Shown: positions 22,339-32,939 of the stretch, piece by piece
How positions within the stretch are numbered: position 1 is the first letter of the stretch
Layout: the number at the start of each line of letters is the position of its first letter
Source of the DNA: Symbiodinium natans
Lineage: Eukaryota > Sar > Dinophyceae > Suessiales > Symbiodiniaceae
DNA length: 64,000 bases
Reading direction: 5' to 3'
Assembly (NCBI GenBank): GCA_905221605.1
Contig: CAJNDS010001735.1
Span: forward strand, 185,136 to 249,135
The notes under the pieces: model-generated
The model's input: only the letters and a program-made list of their open reading frames with translations
What the model was told of the DNA's origin: nothing
Databases searched by the model: none
Position numbers and translations under genes: made by a program

Positions 22339-25300
22339 TCATGGATCAAGCCTCGGATCTGAGCCGAGGATGCAGGGTCTCCACGCCGAGGGCTTTGGGG
22401 GTTGAGTTCCGGGACCCTGAACCCTAAACCCTAAACCCTAAACCCTAATATAGTACCTAGCTAGGATGGCCCTTAAAACCCTGTGAAGCATATTCCTGAC
22501 CAGAAAATCATAACATGTCTGACTTGGTCCCAGGGTTGTCTGGAAAAGAATCTACAGAATGGGGAAGGCAAAGCAACCCACAACCTCCCTGTTCTGAGAA
22601 GATGCTCCGGCTTCCTGGAGGCCTTGTTCTTCGTGCAAGATTTCGGGGTTGAAAGTTTTCGGGCTTCGGGTTTCAGGTTCCCTAGTCAGGGACAGCCCAA
22701 ACCCTAGGTGTGGGATTTTTTTGCGCAGCTACGCTGCATCGCAAAAGATGTGTAGAGTGCAGGGTTTAAGGGTTTAACCCCATCTAGCCCTGCATTGTCG
22801 ACCCTCAAGTCTGGCCGTGTGGCTGCTGCTCCAGTCGAGGAGCGCCGGGTCCTCCCCAGGATTTGAGGTTTTGGGGTTCAGGGTTTAGGGTTGAGGGTTT
22901 GAGGGTTTGAGGGTTTGAGGGTTTGAGGGTTTGAGGGTTTGAGGGTTTGAGGGGTTTGAGGGGTTTGAGGGGTTTGAGGGGTTTGAGGGGTTTGAGGGGT
23001 TTGAGGGGTTTGAGGGGTTTGAGGGGTTTGAGGGGTTTTTGAGGGGTTTGAGGGGTTTGAGGGGTTTGAGGGGTTTGAGGGGTTTGAGGGGTTTGAGGGG
23101 TTTGAGGGGTTTGAGGGGTTTGAGGGGTTTGAGGGGTTTGAGGGGTTTGAGGGGTTTGAGGGGTTTGGGGGTTTGGAGGGTTTGGAGGGTTTGGGGGTTT
23201 GGGGTTTGGGATTTGGTGGAAAGCCATTGGGTGTCGAGGGTGCTTGGGAGCTTGGGACATGGGCTTTGGGGATCTGGTGCAGTTAGGGGTTAAACCCTAA
23301 ACCCAAAACCCAAAACCCAAAACCCAAAACCCTAAACCCTAAACCCTAAACCCTAAATCCTTGCTTGGCCCTAAACCCTAAACCCTAAACCCAAAATCTT
23401 AAACCCCCAAACCCTAGCACCCTAAGAACATTAAGAACCCTAAGACACCCTTTGAAACGTCCGCGTTGCCCTCAGTTTAAAGGCACCCTAGGGTCCAGCT
23501 CATGGCAGATCGCGGGAAGGCCATCGCTGTCGTCCTGCAGAAGGGAACTTTGGGTTTAGGGCTTCGGGCTTGGGGTTTAGGGCTTTGGGGGTGGGGGTTT
23601 TGGGTTTGAAGTACCGACTGCCCTAAAGCCTGTGCCCTTTTTTGGGGGGGCTGTCTTGGGGCCTAAACCCTTAACACCTTAACCCTCAATCAGCCACAAA
23701 GTCAGACCCACACAGATCAGCCCCTGCTTGGAGTGGCAACGTGCACTCAGTTGAGTTCACTGTGACGGGAAACCGCGACTGCGGAAAACCACGGGACGGT
23801 ATGCCGGGCATGACCGGGTATGCCCGGGTATGCCCGGGTATGCCCGGGTATGCGTACTCGGGCGTACTCGGGCGTACTCGGGCTGCAGTCGCGGAACGCG
23901 GCCGCAATGAGTTGCTCAGGCAGTCGGTGGTAAGGGCAGGGGGGAGAGTCCAGTTTAGACTAGTGGGCCTTTTGCTGCATGGAGAGCGTGGCGTCAAGCG
24001 CCGCCCAGTCCTGGTGCAGGGAGACGCTTTGAAGGGTTTGTTGAGGGTTTGGTCATGGCCTAGTCTGTGAACACCGGTGAGGGGGGGGGGGGGGTTTTCT
24101 TTGCGGGTCCGGTCCTGTTAGGAAGGCAACGAGATACGTCGCCGGCGTTACCTATGATGGCCATGTCCTAGAACAACTTTCATGTGCACATTCGCAATCA
24201 CTGCAGGGAGTAATTACTTGGGAACCTGAGCGTGAGCTCCAAGGAACGAATTTCAATGCGCACGGGCCCCACTGATCTGCTCAGCGCACATCTGGTAGCT
24301 TGAGCCCTTTGTGCTGTGTGGATCTTTGAGGGACTCGGAGTTTAAGGGAAAAAGGAGGGACCCCTATAGAAGGGACCCTTAATCTTATTCCCCCAAGTAC
24401 CCCCCTAAATAGCCCCTAAGGTCCATTTGCGCGAGCCCCTGAACCCTAAACCCTAAACCCTAAACCCTAAATCCTAAACCCTAAGCCCTAAACCCTAAAC
24501 CCTAAACCCCTTAAAACCGGCGTGCGAAGCGAGTCCTGGAAGAGCCGGCATGTCAGCGAGTGGGGCAGGACCAGCTTCCAGGCAGTCATGCTCCTGAGAT
24601 GGGGGAAGGACAGCTCACAAGCCCTAAACCTTAATTGTTTAGGGTTTAGGGTTTAGGGTTTAGGGTTTAGGGTTTAGGGTTTAGGGTTTAGGGTTTAGGG
24701 TTTAGGGTTTAGGGTTTAGGGTTTAGGGTTTAGGGTTTAGGGTTTAGGGTTTAGGGTTTAGGGTTTAGGGTTTAGGGTTTAGGGTTTAGGGTTTAGGGTT
24801 TAGGGTTTAGGGTTTAGGGTTTAGGGTTTAGGGTTTAGGGTTTAGGGTTTAGGGTTTAGGGTTTAGGGTTTAGGGTTTAGGGTTTAGGGTTTAGGGTAGG
24901 GTTTAGGGTTTAGGGTTTAGGGTTTAGGGTTTAGGGTTTAGGGTTTAGGGTTTAGGGTTTAGGGTTTAGGGTTTAGGGTTTAGGGTTTAGGGTTTAGGGT
25001 TTAGGGTTTAGGGTTTAGGGTTTAGGGTTTAGGGTTTAGGGGTTGGGGGCCTAGACCTTTAAAGAGTTTTGGGGTTGAGGGTTTAGGGCTTGGGGCTCTA
25101 GCTTGAACCCTACACCCTTGCTCCCCCCCCCCCAAGCCATAAGTCCCCAAAGACCTCTCCCGAAACCGTGGGCCCCAGCCCCCTGAAGCCCTGTACCCCT
25201 GAGCCAAAGGCCCAACCGAGTCAATGGGTTTAGGGTTTAGGCTTTCTGGTTTAGGGTTTAGGGTTGAGGGTTTAGGGTTTAGGGTTCAGGGTTTAGGGTT

Positions 25301-26982
25301 TAGGGTTTAGGGTCTAGGGTTTAGGGTTTAGGGTTTAGGCGGTGGGCTCCCAGGTCAGGATCCCGCCCAAAGGACATCAAAGCGCCCTGCTCGCGCTCCG
25401 GGCGCTCCTGCAGCCCCTTAACTCTACACCTGAACACTTTCCAGGCGGTGAAAGCTCTGTGGGCTGCTGAACCTTAGCCTCCTGAGCCCTCTGAACCCTA
25501 CACCCTAACCCCTAAACCCCCTGCCCAAAACCCCTAAACCCGGAACCCCAACCCCAAACCCCAATCAGCCGGGTTTCGGCTTCCAGGGTCCTGTAAATAT
25601 ACCTTCAACTTCAAATTCAACTCCAATTGGTAAATCATCATCATCAATCGCAACACTTATCGAATCAGTACTATTTACTGTTTTAAATACTGCACCATTT
25701 GTAAATCTAATAATAATTTGTGTGACGTTTAATGCGCTCTGAGGCGCTCAGGGCCGAAGAGCTTCGAGCTGCATGGCTCTCCGTGCGTGGGCGGAGGGAT
25801 TCAGGGCAAGGTTTCGGGTTGAAGGTTTCGGGCTTAGGGCTCGAACCCCCTTAAAACAACAAGGGTTTAGGGTTCAGGCTTCAGGGTTCAGGCTTCAGAG
25901 TTCCGGCTTTAGGATTTAGGGTTTGAGGTTTCGGGTTTCGGGTTTAGGGTTTGGGGTTTGGGGTTTAGAGTTTAGGGTCCAGGGTTCGCCTTGAGGAGGG
26001 CCCCGCTGTGAGGTACAGGCAGCTGAGAGGCCACATGTTGACCAGGTGAGGATAGAGCTCAGGGTTTCAGGGGTTGAGGGTCTGGGGCGTTTAGTCCTCA
26101 CCTAAACCCCAAACCCTAAACCCTAAACCCGAAACCCTAAACCCAGATTGTTTCTTCCTTACTTAAGGTTGAGGGCTTCTGGGGGGCCTGTGCAGGACGG
26201 GCGGGTCGGATCCGAAGTCTGCCTCCCCCCCTAACCCTACGTGGCGGGAAGGCTTTGACGTCCGCGTGCTCCCGGAATAGGTCGACCTGAGGGAGGGTTT
26301 AGGGTTTAGGGTTTAGGGTTTCGGGCTTAGGGGGCTTAGGGCCACAACCCCTTGTTGTCCCAGGGTCTCAGTGAGCTTCCCCCGGCCTGAAACCCCTAAA
26401 CCTACATAAACCTCCACACCCCTGCACCCCCTAAACCCTAAACCCTGAACACTAAACCCCGAGAAAAGGGCCCCTAAACTAGAATCCTGAGCCAGGGCCA
26501 CTGCGAACTCCAGCAGGTCCACCGAGTTTCCGGGATTGTGGCTCTGCTCCTCGCGCAAGGAAGGCGGGTGGAAGTTTGGAGTGTTTGAGGTTTAGGGTTT
26601 AGGGTTTAGGGTTTAGGGTTTAGGGTTTAGGGTTTCGGGTTGATTTGGGGAAGTGCAGGGTTATGGTTCAGGGCTGAGTGTTCACAGGTCGTGAAGAAGA
26701 AAAGCTGCGACCAGGCCACGATGCAGTCTTCTAGGTGGTCTCAAAGATGTTTGCTTTCACCCTAAACCCTAAACCCGAAACCCTAAACCCTAAACCCTAA
26801 ACCCTCCCGAAATCCCAAACCCTAAACTCGAAACCCCTCATACCAGAAGTTTGGGGGCCCCTCCCTAAACCCAAAACCTTAAACCCCAAACCCCAAACCC
26901 TAAACCCCAAACCCTAAACCCTAAAACCCTACAGATTACAAGGGGAGTCCTCTCTGAGCAGAGCGCCCGGATCATCTGAGCC
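22339..26982 (-). CDS. Gene model: hypothetical protein, 11 phase-continuous exons
   Basis: Family not recognised. Exons, right to left: 26940-26982 (GSDDPGALLREDSP), 26684-26727 (CIVAWSQLFFFTTC), 26487-26549 (GNSVDLLEFAVALAQ), 26241-26286 (VDLFREHADVKAFPP), 25990-26057 (PGQHVASQLPVPHSGALLK), 25348-25407 (ERPEREQGALMSFGRDPDLG), 24531-24593 (EHDCLEAGPAPLADMP), 23487-23534 (DDSDGLPAICHELDPR), 22803-22851 (DPALLDWSSSHTARLE), 22585-22622 (LQEAGASSQNRE) and 22339-22392 (PSAWRPCILGSDPRLDP, stop TGA). Lengths add to 576 nt (192 codons). Keeping phase requires GA donors at 26684 and 26487 and GC donors at 25990, 25348 and 24531. GNSVDLLEF weakly resembles the end of an EF-hand loop; I do not rely on it. 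An N-terminal exon must lie further right. Confidence 0.6.
22880..23165. repeat. Homogeneous GGGTTTGA / GGGGTTTGA array
   Basis: Starts as 8-mers GGGTTTGA and passes to GGGGTTTGA. The PQTPQT and LRGLRG frames over it are artefacts. Lies inside the intron 22852-23486 of the gene above. Confidence 0.9.
23690..24340. other. Intron-like stretch with two 10-bp mini-arrays
   Basis: TGCCCGGGTA is repeated about four times (23810-23853), followed at once by CGTACTCGGG three times (23855-23884). I see no defensible exon here or to 24340; a G-run lies at 24082. Confidence 0.5.
24639..25040. repeat. Longest pure TTTAGGG array
   Basis: About 57 units of TTTAGGG with only one visible slip (at about 24898). 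It is internal, within an intron between exons 24531-24593 and 25348-25407, so it is an interstitial telomeric sequence, not a chromosome end. Confidence 0.95.
25602..25735 (-). CDS. AT-rich possible exon of foreign composition
   Basis: Minus strand reads without stop for about 45 codons, with motifs NVTQIIIRFTNGAVFKTVN and SVAIDDDDLPIGVEFEVEG. Acceptor CTCAG at the right; donor GAAG|GTATAT at the left. Codons end mostly in A or T (GAT, GTT, TTA), unlike all neighbours. It lies inside an intron of the 22339-26982 model, which is in phase without it. Could be a transferred fragment, an organelle piece or an optional exon. Confidence 0.35.
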
Positions 26983-27609
26983 CTGGCTCCGGATTCAGGG
27001 TTTAGGGTTTAGGGTTTAGGGTTTAGGGTTTAGGGTTTGGGGTTTGGGGTTTGGGGTTTGGGGTTTGGGGTTTGGGGTTTGGGGTTTGGGGTTTGGGGTT
27101 TAGGGTTTAGGGTTAGGGTTCAGGGTTCAGGGCTTCGGATTCAGGGCTTAGGTTCAGGGTTTCGGGTTCAGGATTTAGGGGTTGGGAGTTTAGGGGGTTT
27201 AGGGGAGAAATGCCTACGAATGGACCTGAAGCCTTTCTCCAGGGCTTAGGCTGCAAGATTTCGGGGATGAGCTCCCACTGCCGCATATTATACCATTGCC
27301 TGGCCTCGCTACAGAGGATTCAGAAAAAGGGCATCTTGGCGTGAGGGCGAGCGCTTGTGTGGAGTCCATTCAAGTTGTTGAACCACATGAAACGATTCTT
27401 GTTTGTCTCGTTTTGGCTGTTTTAGGTGTCGAGTTCCTCGTCACTTGTGTGCGTTCCCTGCGTCCGGTCGAAATCCTCACCGCTAGTGTGTGTTTGTAAA
27501 CATGGCCTCACCTTTTGGACTTCGACCCGAAACCCAAGCCGCCAAAACCCAGAGCCCCAGCCCAAACCCTAAACCCTAAACCCTAAACCCCTTGCCTTGG
27601 ACCACCTAC

Positions 27610-27658
27610 TCCGCACATGCTCGCCGAAGGGCCAGGACGCCCACCTTGGCAACAGTGG
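27610..27658 (-). CDS. Orphan exon (ATVAKVGVLALRRACAE or alternative frame)
   Basis: 49 bp, acceptor TTTCGAG, donor GGA|GTAGGT, between CCCTAAA and TTTAGGG. All three frames are open; the one quoted looks most protein-like. Confidence 0.45.
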
Positions 27659-27821
27659 CTCGAAATTGGGTTTAGGGTTGAAGGTTTAGGATTTAGGGTT
27701 CGGGCTTAGGGTGAAGGGCCACCCAGGGCAACCTTTGAGGCCCATGGCCGGCACGATCCTTCCCTACAAACCAGAGCATGTTCGGGCCATCTACCCTAAA
27801 CGCTAAGCCCTGGTTTGCCAC

Positions 27822-27868
27822 TGGGATGTCCCTGCGGGCATGATGTCGCAGGCCAGTCTGGGCCAGTA
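27822..27868 (-). CDS. Orphan exon (YWPRLACDIMPAGTS)
   Basis: 47 bp, acceptor TTGACCAG, donor CA|GTGGCA. Product unknown. Confidence 0.5.
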
Positions 27869-28115
27869 CTGGTCAAGTTGTTAAGGGTCTAGGTCTAAGC
27901 CAGGGCGGCGTGTGTTCGTGCTATTCCAGGCAAGATGTTCCCAGTCCTTAATGGGATTATAATAGGGGGGTACTATGAACCCTTTGGGGCCCTATTGAGG
28001 ACTGTCGGAACAATCCTTACAAATGTAAGAACTACCCCTGTTAGTATAAGGGGAACATCCTAAAGGCAAAGCTTTATATATCCACCCTGGCCCCTAAAAC
28101 TTGAGCGCTACAAAC

Positions 28116-28179
28116 TGTCGCAGGGCGCAGGCTCCATGATGAAGTGCGGCTTGTCAAAGACACCCATCCTCGCCGGATC
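28116..28179 (-). CDS. Orphan exon (MGVFDKPHFIMEPAPCD)
   Basis: Acceptor at GCTAG (28180) or GCGAG (28169); donor A|GTTTGT. Product unknown. Confidence 0.5.
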
Positions 28180-28543
28180 TAGCTGATTTGGATTCGTGTT
28201 TAGGGTATAGTATGTAAAGTTTAGAGTTTACGGCATAGGGGCTTGGGGACATAAAAGCTGCAGTGCTGCTAAGGCCTGAAGAATGGAGGGTTCAAGCTCT
28301 AAACCCTGGGGTTGAAGGTTATTGTTCAGGCACACCTCCCTGCCTTTCAGGTAGGGCATCTATGTACTATGGGAATGGGATCCTACATCCCAACTCTCTT
28401 ACATCCCAACTCTCACAAGTGTCTGAGCCCTCGACCTGAACATAAAGTTCAAACAGCCCTAATTCACGAAAACTTACACCCTTCATTCTAAGTCCACAAA
28501 CAGTTCATCACCAGCACCTGTCCCAGCAGAACACAAGATGCAC

Positions 28544-28598
28544 TTTGGCAGCCAAACTCTCGATCTGTCGCCAGCCAAATCCGTCCGGTCCAGTTCGC
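28544..28598 (-). CDS. Orphan exon (ELDRTDLAGDRSRVWLP)
   Basis: 55 bp, acceptor CCCAGAG, donor AA|GTGCAT. Product unknown. Confidence 0.5.
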
Positions 28599-28655
28599 CT
28601 CTGGGCCCTAAACCCTAAACCCTCAACCCTGAACCCTAAACCCTAAACCCTAAAC

Positions 28656-28957
28656 CACATCGGCAGCGCCCTGGCGCACTCTGCATCAGGAAGGGCGGGC
28701 GGGAAATCGTAAAGACCTGGTGCGCGATCTGAACAAACAGGCTTCATTCGGCGCAGATCGCGAAACGCTGGGACCACATATGCCAGTGATCGCATCACAC
28801 GCGCGAGGCGTGACTGGCCCAAAAGTTTCAAGGGGGCAGAGGCCCTGGCCTTAACTAGTGACTCGCATCTCTCCCAACCCGAACCAGATCCCTGGAACGA
28901 GACAAGGTTGGGAAGGAATTCGGACATTCGCGAACAAACTGCAGATGCATGCCGCAT
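28656..28957 (-). CDS. Long exon (about 100 codons), possible first exon
   Basis: Open from an ATG at 28957 (MRHASAVCSRMSEFLPNL) to donor TG|GTTTAG. The second half (KLLGQSRLARVMRSLAYVVP, then APGLYDFPPALPDAEC) has natural composition. An internal acceptor (TTCCAG at about 28895) could shorten it. Left flank is CCCTAAA. Confidence 0.5.
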
Positions 28958-29029
28958 GCTCGTAATTAAGCACGAGTCAAACCGTATGCCCCAACCCCAG
29001 CCCTTCCCGTGACAGAGCTCATCTGAGGG

Positions 29030-29250
29030 TTTCCGAGATTAGGGGTACCTTGTCGGGGTCCTTGTGATAAAGAGATCCTACCATTCGAAGGTCTACATTA
29101 AAGGGGTCCCACCCTAAACCCTAAAACCCTAAACCCTAAACCCTCAACCCTCAACACTAAACCCTAAACCCTAAACCCCAAACCCTAAAACCCTAAACCC
29201 CTAAACCCCTAAACCCCTAAACCCTTCATTTTCGTAAGCCCCCAAATCTG
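29030..29250. mobile_element. Family A element split by a CCCTAAA array
   Basis: The left part (29030-29112) has GGTTTCCGAGATTAGGGGTACC and the right end TTCGTAAGCCCCC is at about 29231-29244. Between them (29113-29226) is a CCCTAAA array, as if telomere-type repeat had been inserted into, or grown inside, the element. It lies in the intron left of exon 29255-29326. Confidence 0.55.
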
Positions 29251-29254
29251 GGAC

Positions 29255-29326
29255 CCCGGCGCTTCAAGCAGGAACCGGAGCCGCTCGGGTCTCTGCGACG
29301 GCCGCGTCTTCATGAGCACCTTTCCA
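29255..29326 (-). CDS. Orphan exon (GKVLMKTRPSQRPERLRFLL)
   Basis: 72 bp, acceptor GCCACAG, donor GG|GTCCCA which abuts the family A element. Basic. Product unknown. Confidence 0.6.
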
Positions 29327-29506
29327 CTGTGGCAGGGCCCTAAACCCTAACCCTAAACCCTAAACCCTAAACCCGAAACCCGAAACCCTAAACCCTAACC
29401 CTAAACCCTAAAAAACCCTAAAAAAGCCCTAAACCCTAAACCCTGAACCCTACACCCTAAACCCTGAACCCTAAACCCGAAACCCTGCAAATCCCAACCC
29501 GAAAGC

Positions 29507-29581
29507 TCCGCGCAGCCCCATCGGCCGAAAGCCGGCGCCTCTCGAAGTGAGCGCCACCAGGAGAAGGTGGCGGCTCCGAAC
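29507..29581 (-). CDS. Orphan exon (VRSRHLLLVALTSRGAGFRP)
   Basis: 75 bp, 25 codons, acceptor GTGAAG, GC donor GGA|GCTTTC. Flanked by CCCTAAA and TTTAGGG. Confidence 0.5.
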
Positions 29582-30149
29582 CTTCACATTTAGGGTCTCG
29601 GGCTTAGGGCTCGAAAGGTTTAAGGTCTAGGGTTTAGGGTTAAGGGTTTAGGGTTGAGGGTTGAGGGTTGAGGGTTTAGGGTTTAGGGTTCTACCGTTTG
29701 AGGGCTTTGGGCTTTGAAGGTTTTCGGGTTTAGGGCTCTGAAGGTTGAGGGTCTTGGGAGGATTCTGGGCTCTAAGCTTGAGATTTAAGTGTGTGTTCGG
29801 GGGATTTTGGCTGTAGAGTTTTTGGTTTGGGGCTAATTAGTGCTCTGGGAAGGTCCGGTCCTGAGCTTTGCGTGTTTTATATAAGGGCATTGATGGATCT
29901 TAAACACCCAAGCCCAAGAAGCAGTCAAACCCTGCGCAGGGCGCGTATCCCGGAACCCCAAACCAAAAGTCCCGGAACCCCAAACACACAACCCTGAACC
30001 CTCCTAATCCCAACCTCCCGAAACCCCATTAAACCCCCTCAGCTATTGACCCCCTGAACCCCCTTAAACCCTCCCCAGACCCTCCCGAAACCCTCCCTCA
30101 ACCCTCCCTCAACCCTAAACCCTCAAACTCGCAGCCAGTCTCAGCCGAA

Positions 30150-30196
30150 GTGCTTGCGGACAGCTGGAAAAAGCACCATCGGCATGACCTCTGCAG
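30150..30196 (-). CDS. Possible terminal exon (VMPMVLFPAVRKHFG, stop TGA)
   Basis: After acceptor GCAGAG the frame runs 15 codons to TGA. Right flank TTTAGGG. Could be the end of a gene whose earlier exons lie to the right. Confidence 0.4.
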
Positions 30197-30369
30197 ATGC
30201 CATTGAGGTCGGCGGGTTTAGGGTTCAGGGGTTTAGGGTTGGGGGTTTGGGGGTTGAGGGTTCAGGGTTTAGGGTTTAGGGTTTAGGGTTCAGGGTTTAG
30301 GGTTTAGGGCCCTTCAATCATCCCCCAATGACTCAAGGGATACCAAAAGCATTCCGGCTGGCACGGCAC

Positions 30370-30428
30370 CCAGTAGGGCTTCGATTTATGGAGCTGGCAA
30401 CGAGCTCACAAAACTTCGGGCACCTCTT
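30370..30428 (-). CDS. Orphan exon (KRCPKFCELVASSINRSPT)
   Basis: 59 bp, acceptor GTACTAG, donor GG|GTGCCG. Product unknown. Confidence 0.5.
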
Positions 30429-30878
30429 CTAGTACAAGAGGTCTTGTGTTCGGGGTTTGGTCGCATCTCTCCTTTACGCTCCCTAGACCTCTAAAGCCCA
30501 ACGGGGTTTAAGGTCTAGGGCTTAAGGCTTAGGGCTTAGGGGGCTTATGGAGCTTAGGGGGTTTAGGGGGTTTGGGGGGTTTAGGGGGTTTGGGGGGTTT
30601 GGGGGGGTTTAGGGGGTTTTGGGGGTCTAGGGGGTTTAGGGGGTTAAGGGGGTTAAGGGGGTCTAGGGGGTTTAGGGGGCTAGCGGCGAGTTGCAGGAAC
30701 TAAACCCTCAACCCACCCGGGCCCCAAGACTTGAAGTGGGGATATGGGCTTTGGGTTTGGGGTTCAGGGTTTTGGGGTTCGAGCCGAGGGTTCAGGGTTT
30801 GCTTTTTAGGGTTCAGGGTTTAGGGCTTCGGGTTTAGGGTTGTTCAGGCTTTAAGTCTTTGAGTTTAGGATTGCGCAC

Positions 30879-30922
30879 AGCCGGGCGAACATCTTAGTCC
30901 CGTGCACCATGGTGTCCGGTGC
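30879..30922 (-). CDS. Orphan exon (APDTMVHGTKMFAR)
   Basis: 44 bp, acceptor CTGCAG, donor CT|GTGCGC. Product unknown. Confidence 0.5.
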
Positions 30923-30989
30923 CTGCAGCAGTACACCAGCATCCCGAAAGGACCAAACGGTTTAGGGGCTTATGGTTTGGGACTCAGGG

Positions 30990-31560
30990 TTTAGGTTTCG
31001 GGGTTTGACTGCAGAGAAGAACCTTCTTGATTTGAACATCTCAGCCCCTGCTTGCAACAAACAATGGTGGTGGATAAGAACGGATAAGAATGCTGCAACA
31101 TCAGAAGATGGGGGGGTTCAGCTTCTGCAAGATGGTGACGAGGATGATGGTGATGGAAGTTGGCAAGTAATGATACGTGTGGAGAGCGCACATGACCATA
31201 TAACAGCCAAGAGGATGATGAATTTCCGGATGCTGATAAGCGCTGAACGACCCAAATCTGCAAATGCAGGCTGCATTCTGCCTGCCAGCATCCTTCCAAG
31301 CACCAAAAAATCGAGTTCCAGGTTGTGCTTGTTTCTGTTCTCGGTGATTCTTGTTCCGGTGGCGATGACCATGATTGCGATGATGACGATGAATAAGTAT
31401 GTAAGTACTACGATGACGACCATGACGACGACGACGCCTATTCCGATCACTAAAACTAACTTGACCATAGCTGAAGTGGGGTAGTTCCTCAAAGTAATCT
31501 GGCGGACACGTTTTATGCGAATGCCTGACCCTAAACCTTGCCTGCAACCCTAAGGAGCAG
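30990..31560. other. Repeat-free intron core with open frames on both strands; small minus exon at its right end
   Basis: A GACGAT-type simple tract (31370-31440) keeps frames open on both strands, so the 124-170 codon frames are weak evidence. A minus exon at 31466-31498 (YFEELPHFSY, acceptor CCGCCAG, donor G|GTCAAG) is better supported. Confidence 0.35.
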
Positions 31561-31710
31561 GGCTTCAGTGTTTTCAGGGTTTTCAGGGCTTAGGGTTTAG
31601 GGCTCTTTAAGTTTAGGGTTTAGTGTTTAGGGCTTAGGGCTTAGGGTTTAGGGTTTAGGGTTTAGGGTTTAGGGTTTAGGGTTTAGGGTTTAGGGTTTAG
31701 GGTTTAGGGT

Positions 31711-31749
<39 letters not shown>

Positions 31750-31778
31750 GGTTTAGGGTTTAGGCTGGGGTCTTGGAC

Positions 31779-31813
31779 CCATCTGGGCCTTCAACTCCGG
31801 CGATGTACAGCAC
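31779..31813 (-). CDS. Orphan exon (VLYIAGVEGPD)
   Basis: 35 bp, acceptor ACCGCAG, donor GG|GTCCAA. Product unknown. Confidence 0.45.
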
Positions 31814-32059
31814 CTGCGGTCGGTGCCTGGCAAAAGGCAGCGGCTTAGGGTTTAGGCCTGGTAGGGTTTAGGGTTTGGGGTTTGGGGTTTGGGGTTTGGG
31901 GTTTGGGGTTTGGGGTTTCGGGTTTAGGGTTTAGGGTTTGGGGTTTCGGGGTTAAAGGGCTTAGGGTCTAGGCCAGAGGCGCAGGTTGGGCGGATCTCAA
32001 GAGCATTTCGGCTTTCGGGTTTGGGGGGTTGGGCAAGCCGCCCCCCGAAGCCCTAAGAA

Positions 32060-32190
32060 GAAACCGAAGCCCAAACAACCCAAACAACCCAAACAACCCA
32101 AACAACCCAAACAACCCAAACAACCAAACAACCCAAACAACCCAAACCACCCAAACAACCCAAACATCCCCAAACATCCCCAAACATCCC
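32060..32190. repeat. CCCAAACAA 9-mer array
   Basis: Repeats of CAAACAACC with some CCAAACATC units. Another local variant of the C/A repeat theme; NNPNNP frames are artefacts. Confidence 0.85.
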
Positions 32191-32218
32191 AAACTTGCCC
32201 GATTGCACACCACCTAAC

Positions 32219-32265
32219 CCAGGTGCAAGCATCGGGTCGGGTGCCGTTTCGGCCCGCGGCTTGGC
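32219..32265 (-). CDS. Orphan exon (AKPRAETAPDPMLAP)
   Basis: 47 bp, acceptor CCTCAAG, donor GG|GTTAGG. Product unknown. Confidence 0.5.
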
Positions 32266-32677
32266 CTTGAGGCTTGGAGGGTTTAGGGTTTAGGGTTTGG
32301 GGTTTAGGGTTTAGGGTTTGGGGTTTAGGGTTTAGGGTTTCGGGTTTGGGGTTCAGGGTCTTGGGGCTTAGGGAGAGCGTAGGGTTCGGGGGTTCGGTCT
32401 AGGGAAGCCGTCAAATTCCCAAAGAATGCACGAACCCTTAAAGCCCGACACCAAAAGAACCCACCGCAACAAGGTCTCTTGGGGTGGGGCTACCTGAAAC
32501 GGCACCTGAAACGCCTGAAACCCTACAGTAGCCCCTGAAGCTCCAAAACCCCAAAACGCCAGCAAACCATTGAGCCCTGAAACCCCAAACCCCTAAACCA
32601 GCCCCTCAGCCCCTAAGCCACCCTAAACCCCAAACCCTACACCCTAAACCCTAAACCCCTAAACCTGTCTCCAACAC

Positions 32678-32728
32678 GATAGGGGCCCCAGCGCAGACGG
32701 CTCCCTGACTTCATTCATCCTCAGGGGG
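32678..32728 (-). CDS. Orphan exon (PLRMNEVREPSALGPL)
   Basis: 51 bp, acceptor GCAACAG, donor TC|GTGTTG. Product unknown. Confidence 0.45.
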
Positions 32729-32939
32729 CTGTTGCTTTCGGGGATTTAGGGCTTGTCGGGTTTAAGGGCTTTGGGGTTTAGAGTTTCTGGGTTGAGGGCT
32801 TTAGGGAGTTAAGGGCTTTGAAGTTTTTGGGTTCAGGGTTCAGGGTGTCTTGCGGGGCTCAGGGTTTAAGGGGTTTGGGCCTTTTCAAGGGTTAGGGCTG
32901 GTCTAGTTCGGGGCGAGGGTTTTGGGATACGCAGGCCTT

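Noticed and set aside
22805-23260. Open frame rich in P-Q-T repeats
   Set aside because: Translation of the GGGTTTGA array; only about 45 bp at its right end (22803-22851) is a credible exon, in another frame.
24639-25040. True chromosome end
   Set aside because: Unique exons lie on both sides, so the array is interstitial.
26487-26549. EF-hand call for GNSVDLLEFAVAL
   Set aside because: Only the end of a loop fits and the first acidic ligands are missing, so calcium binding is not claimed.
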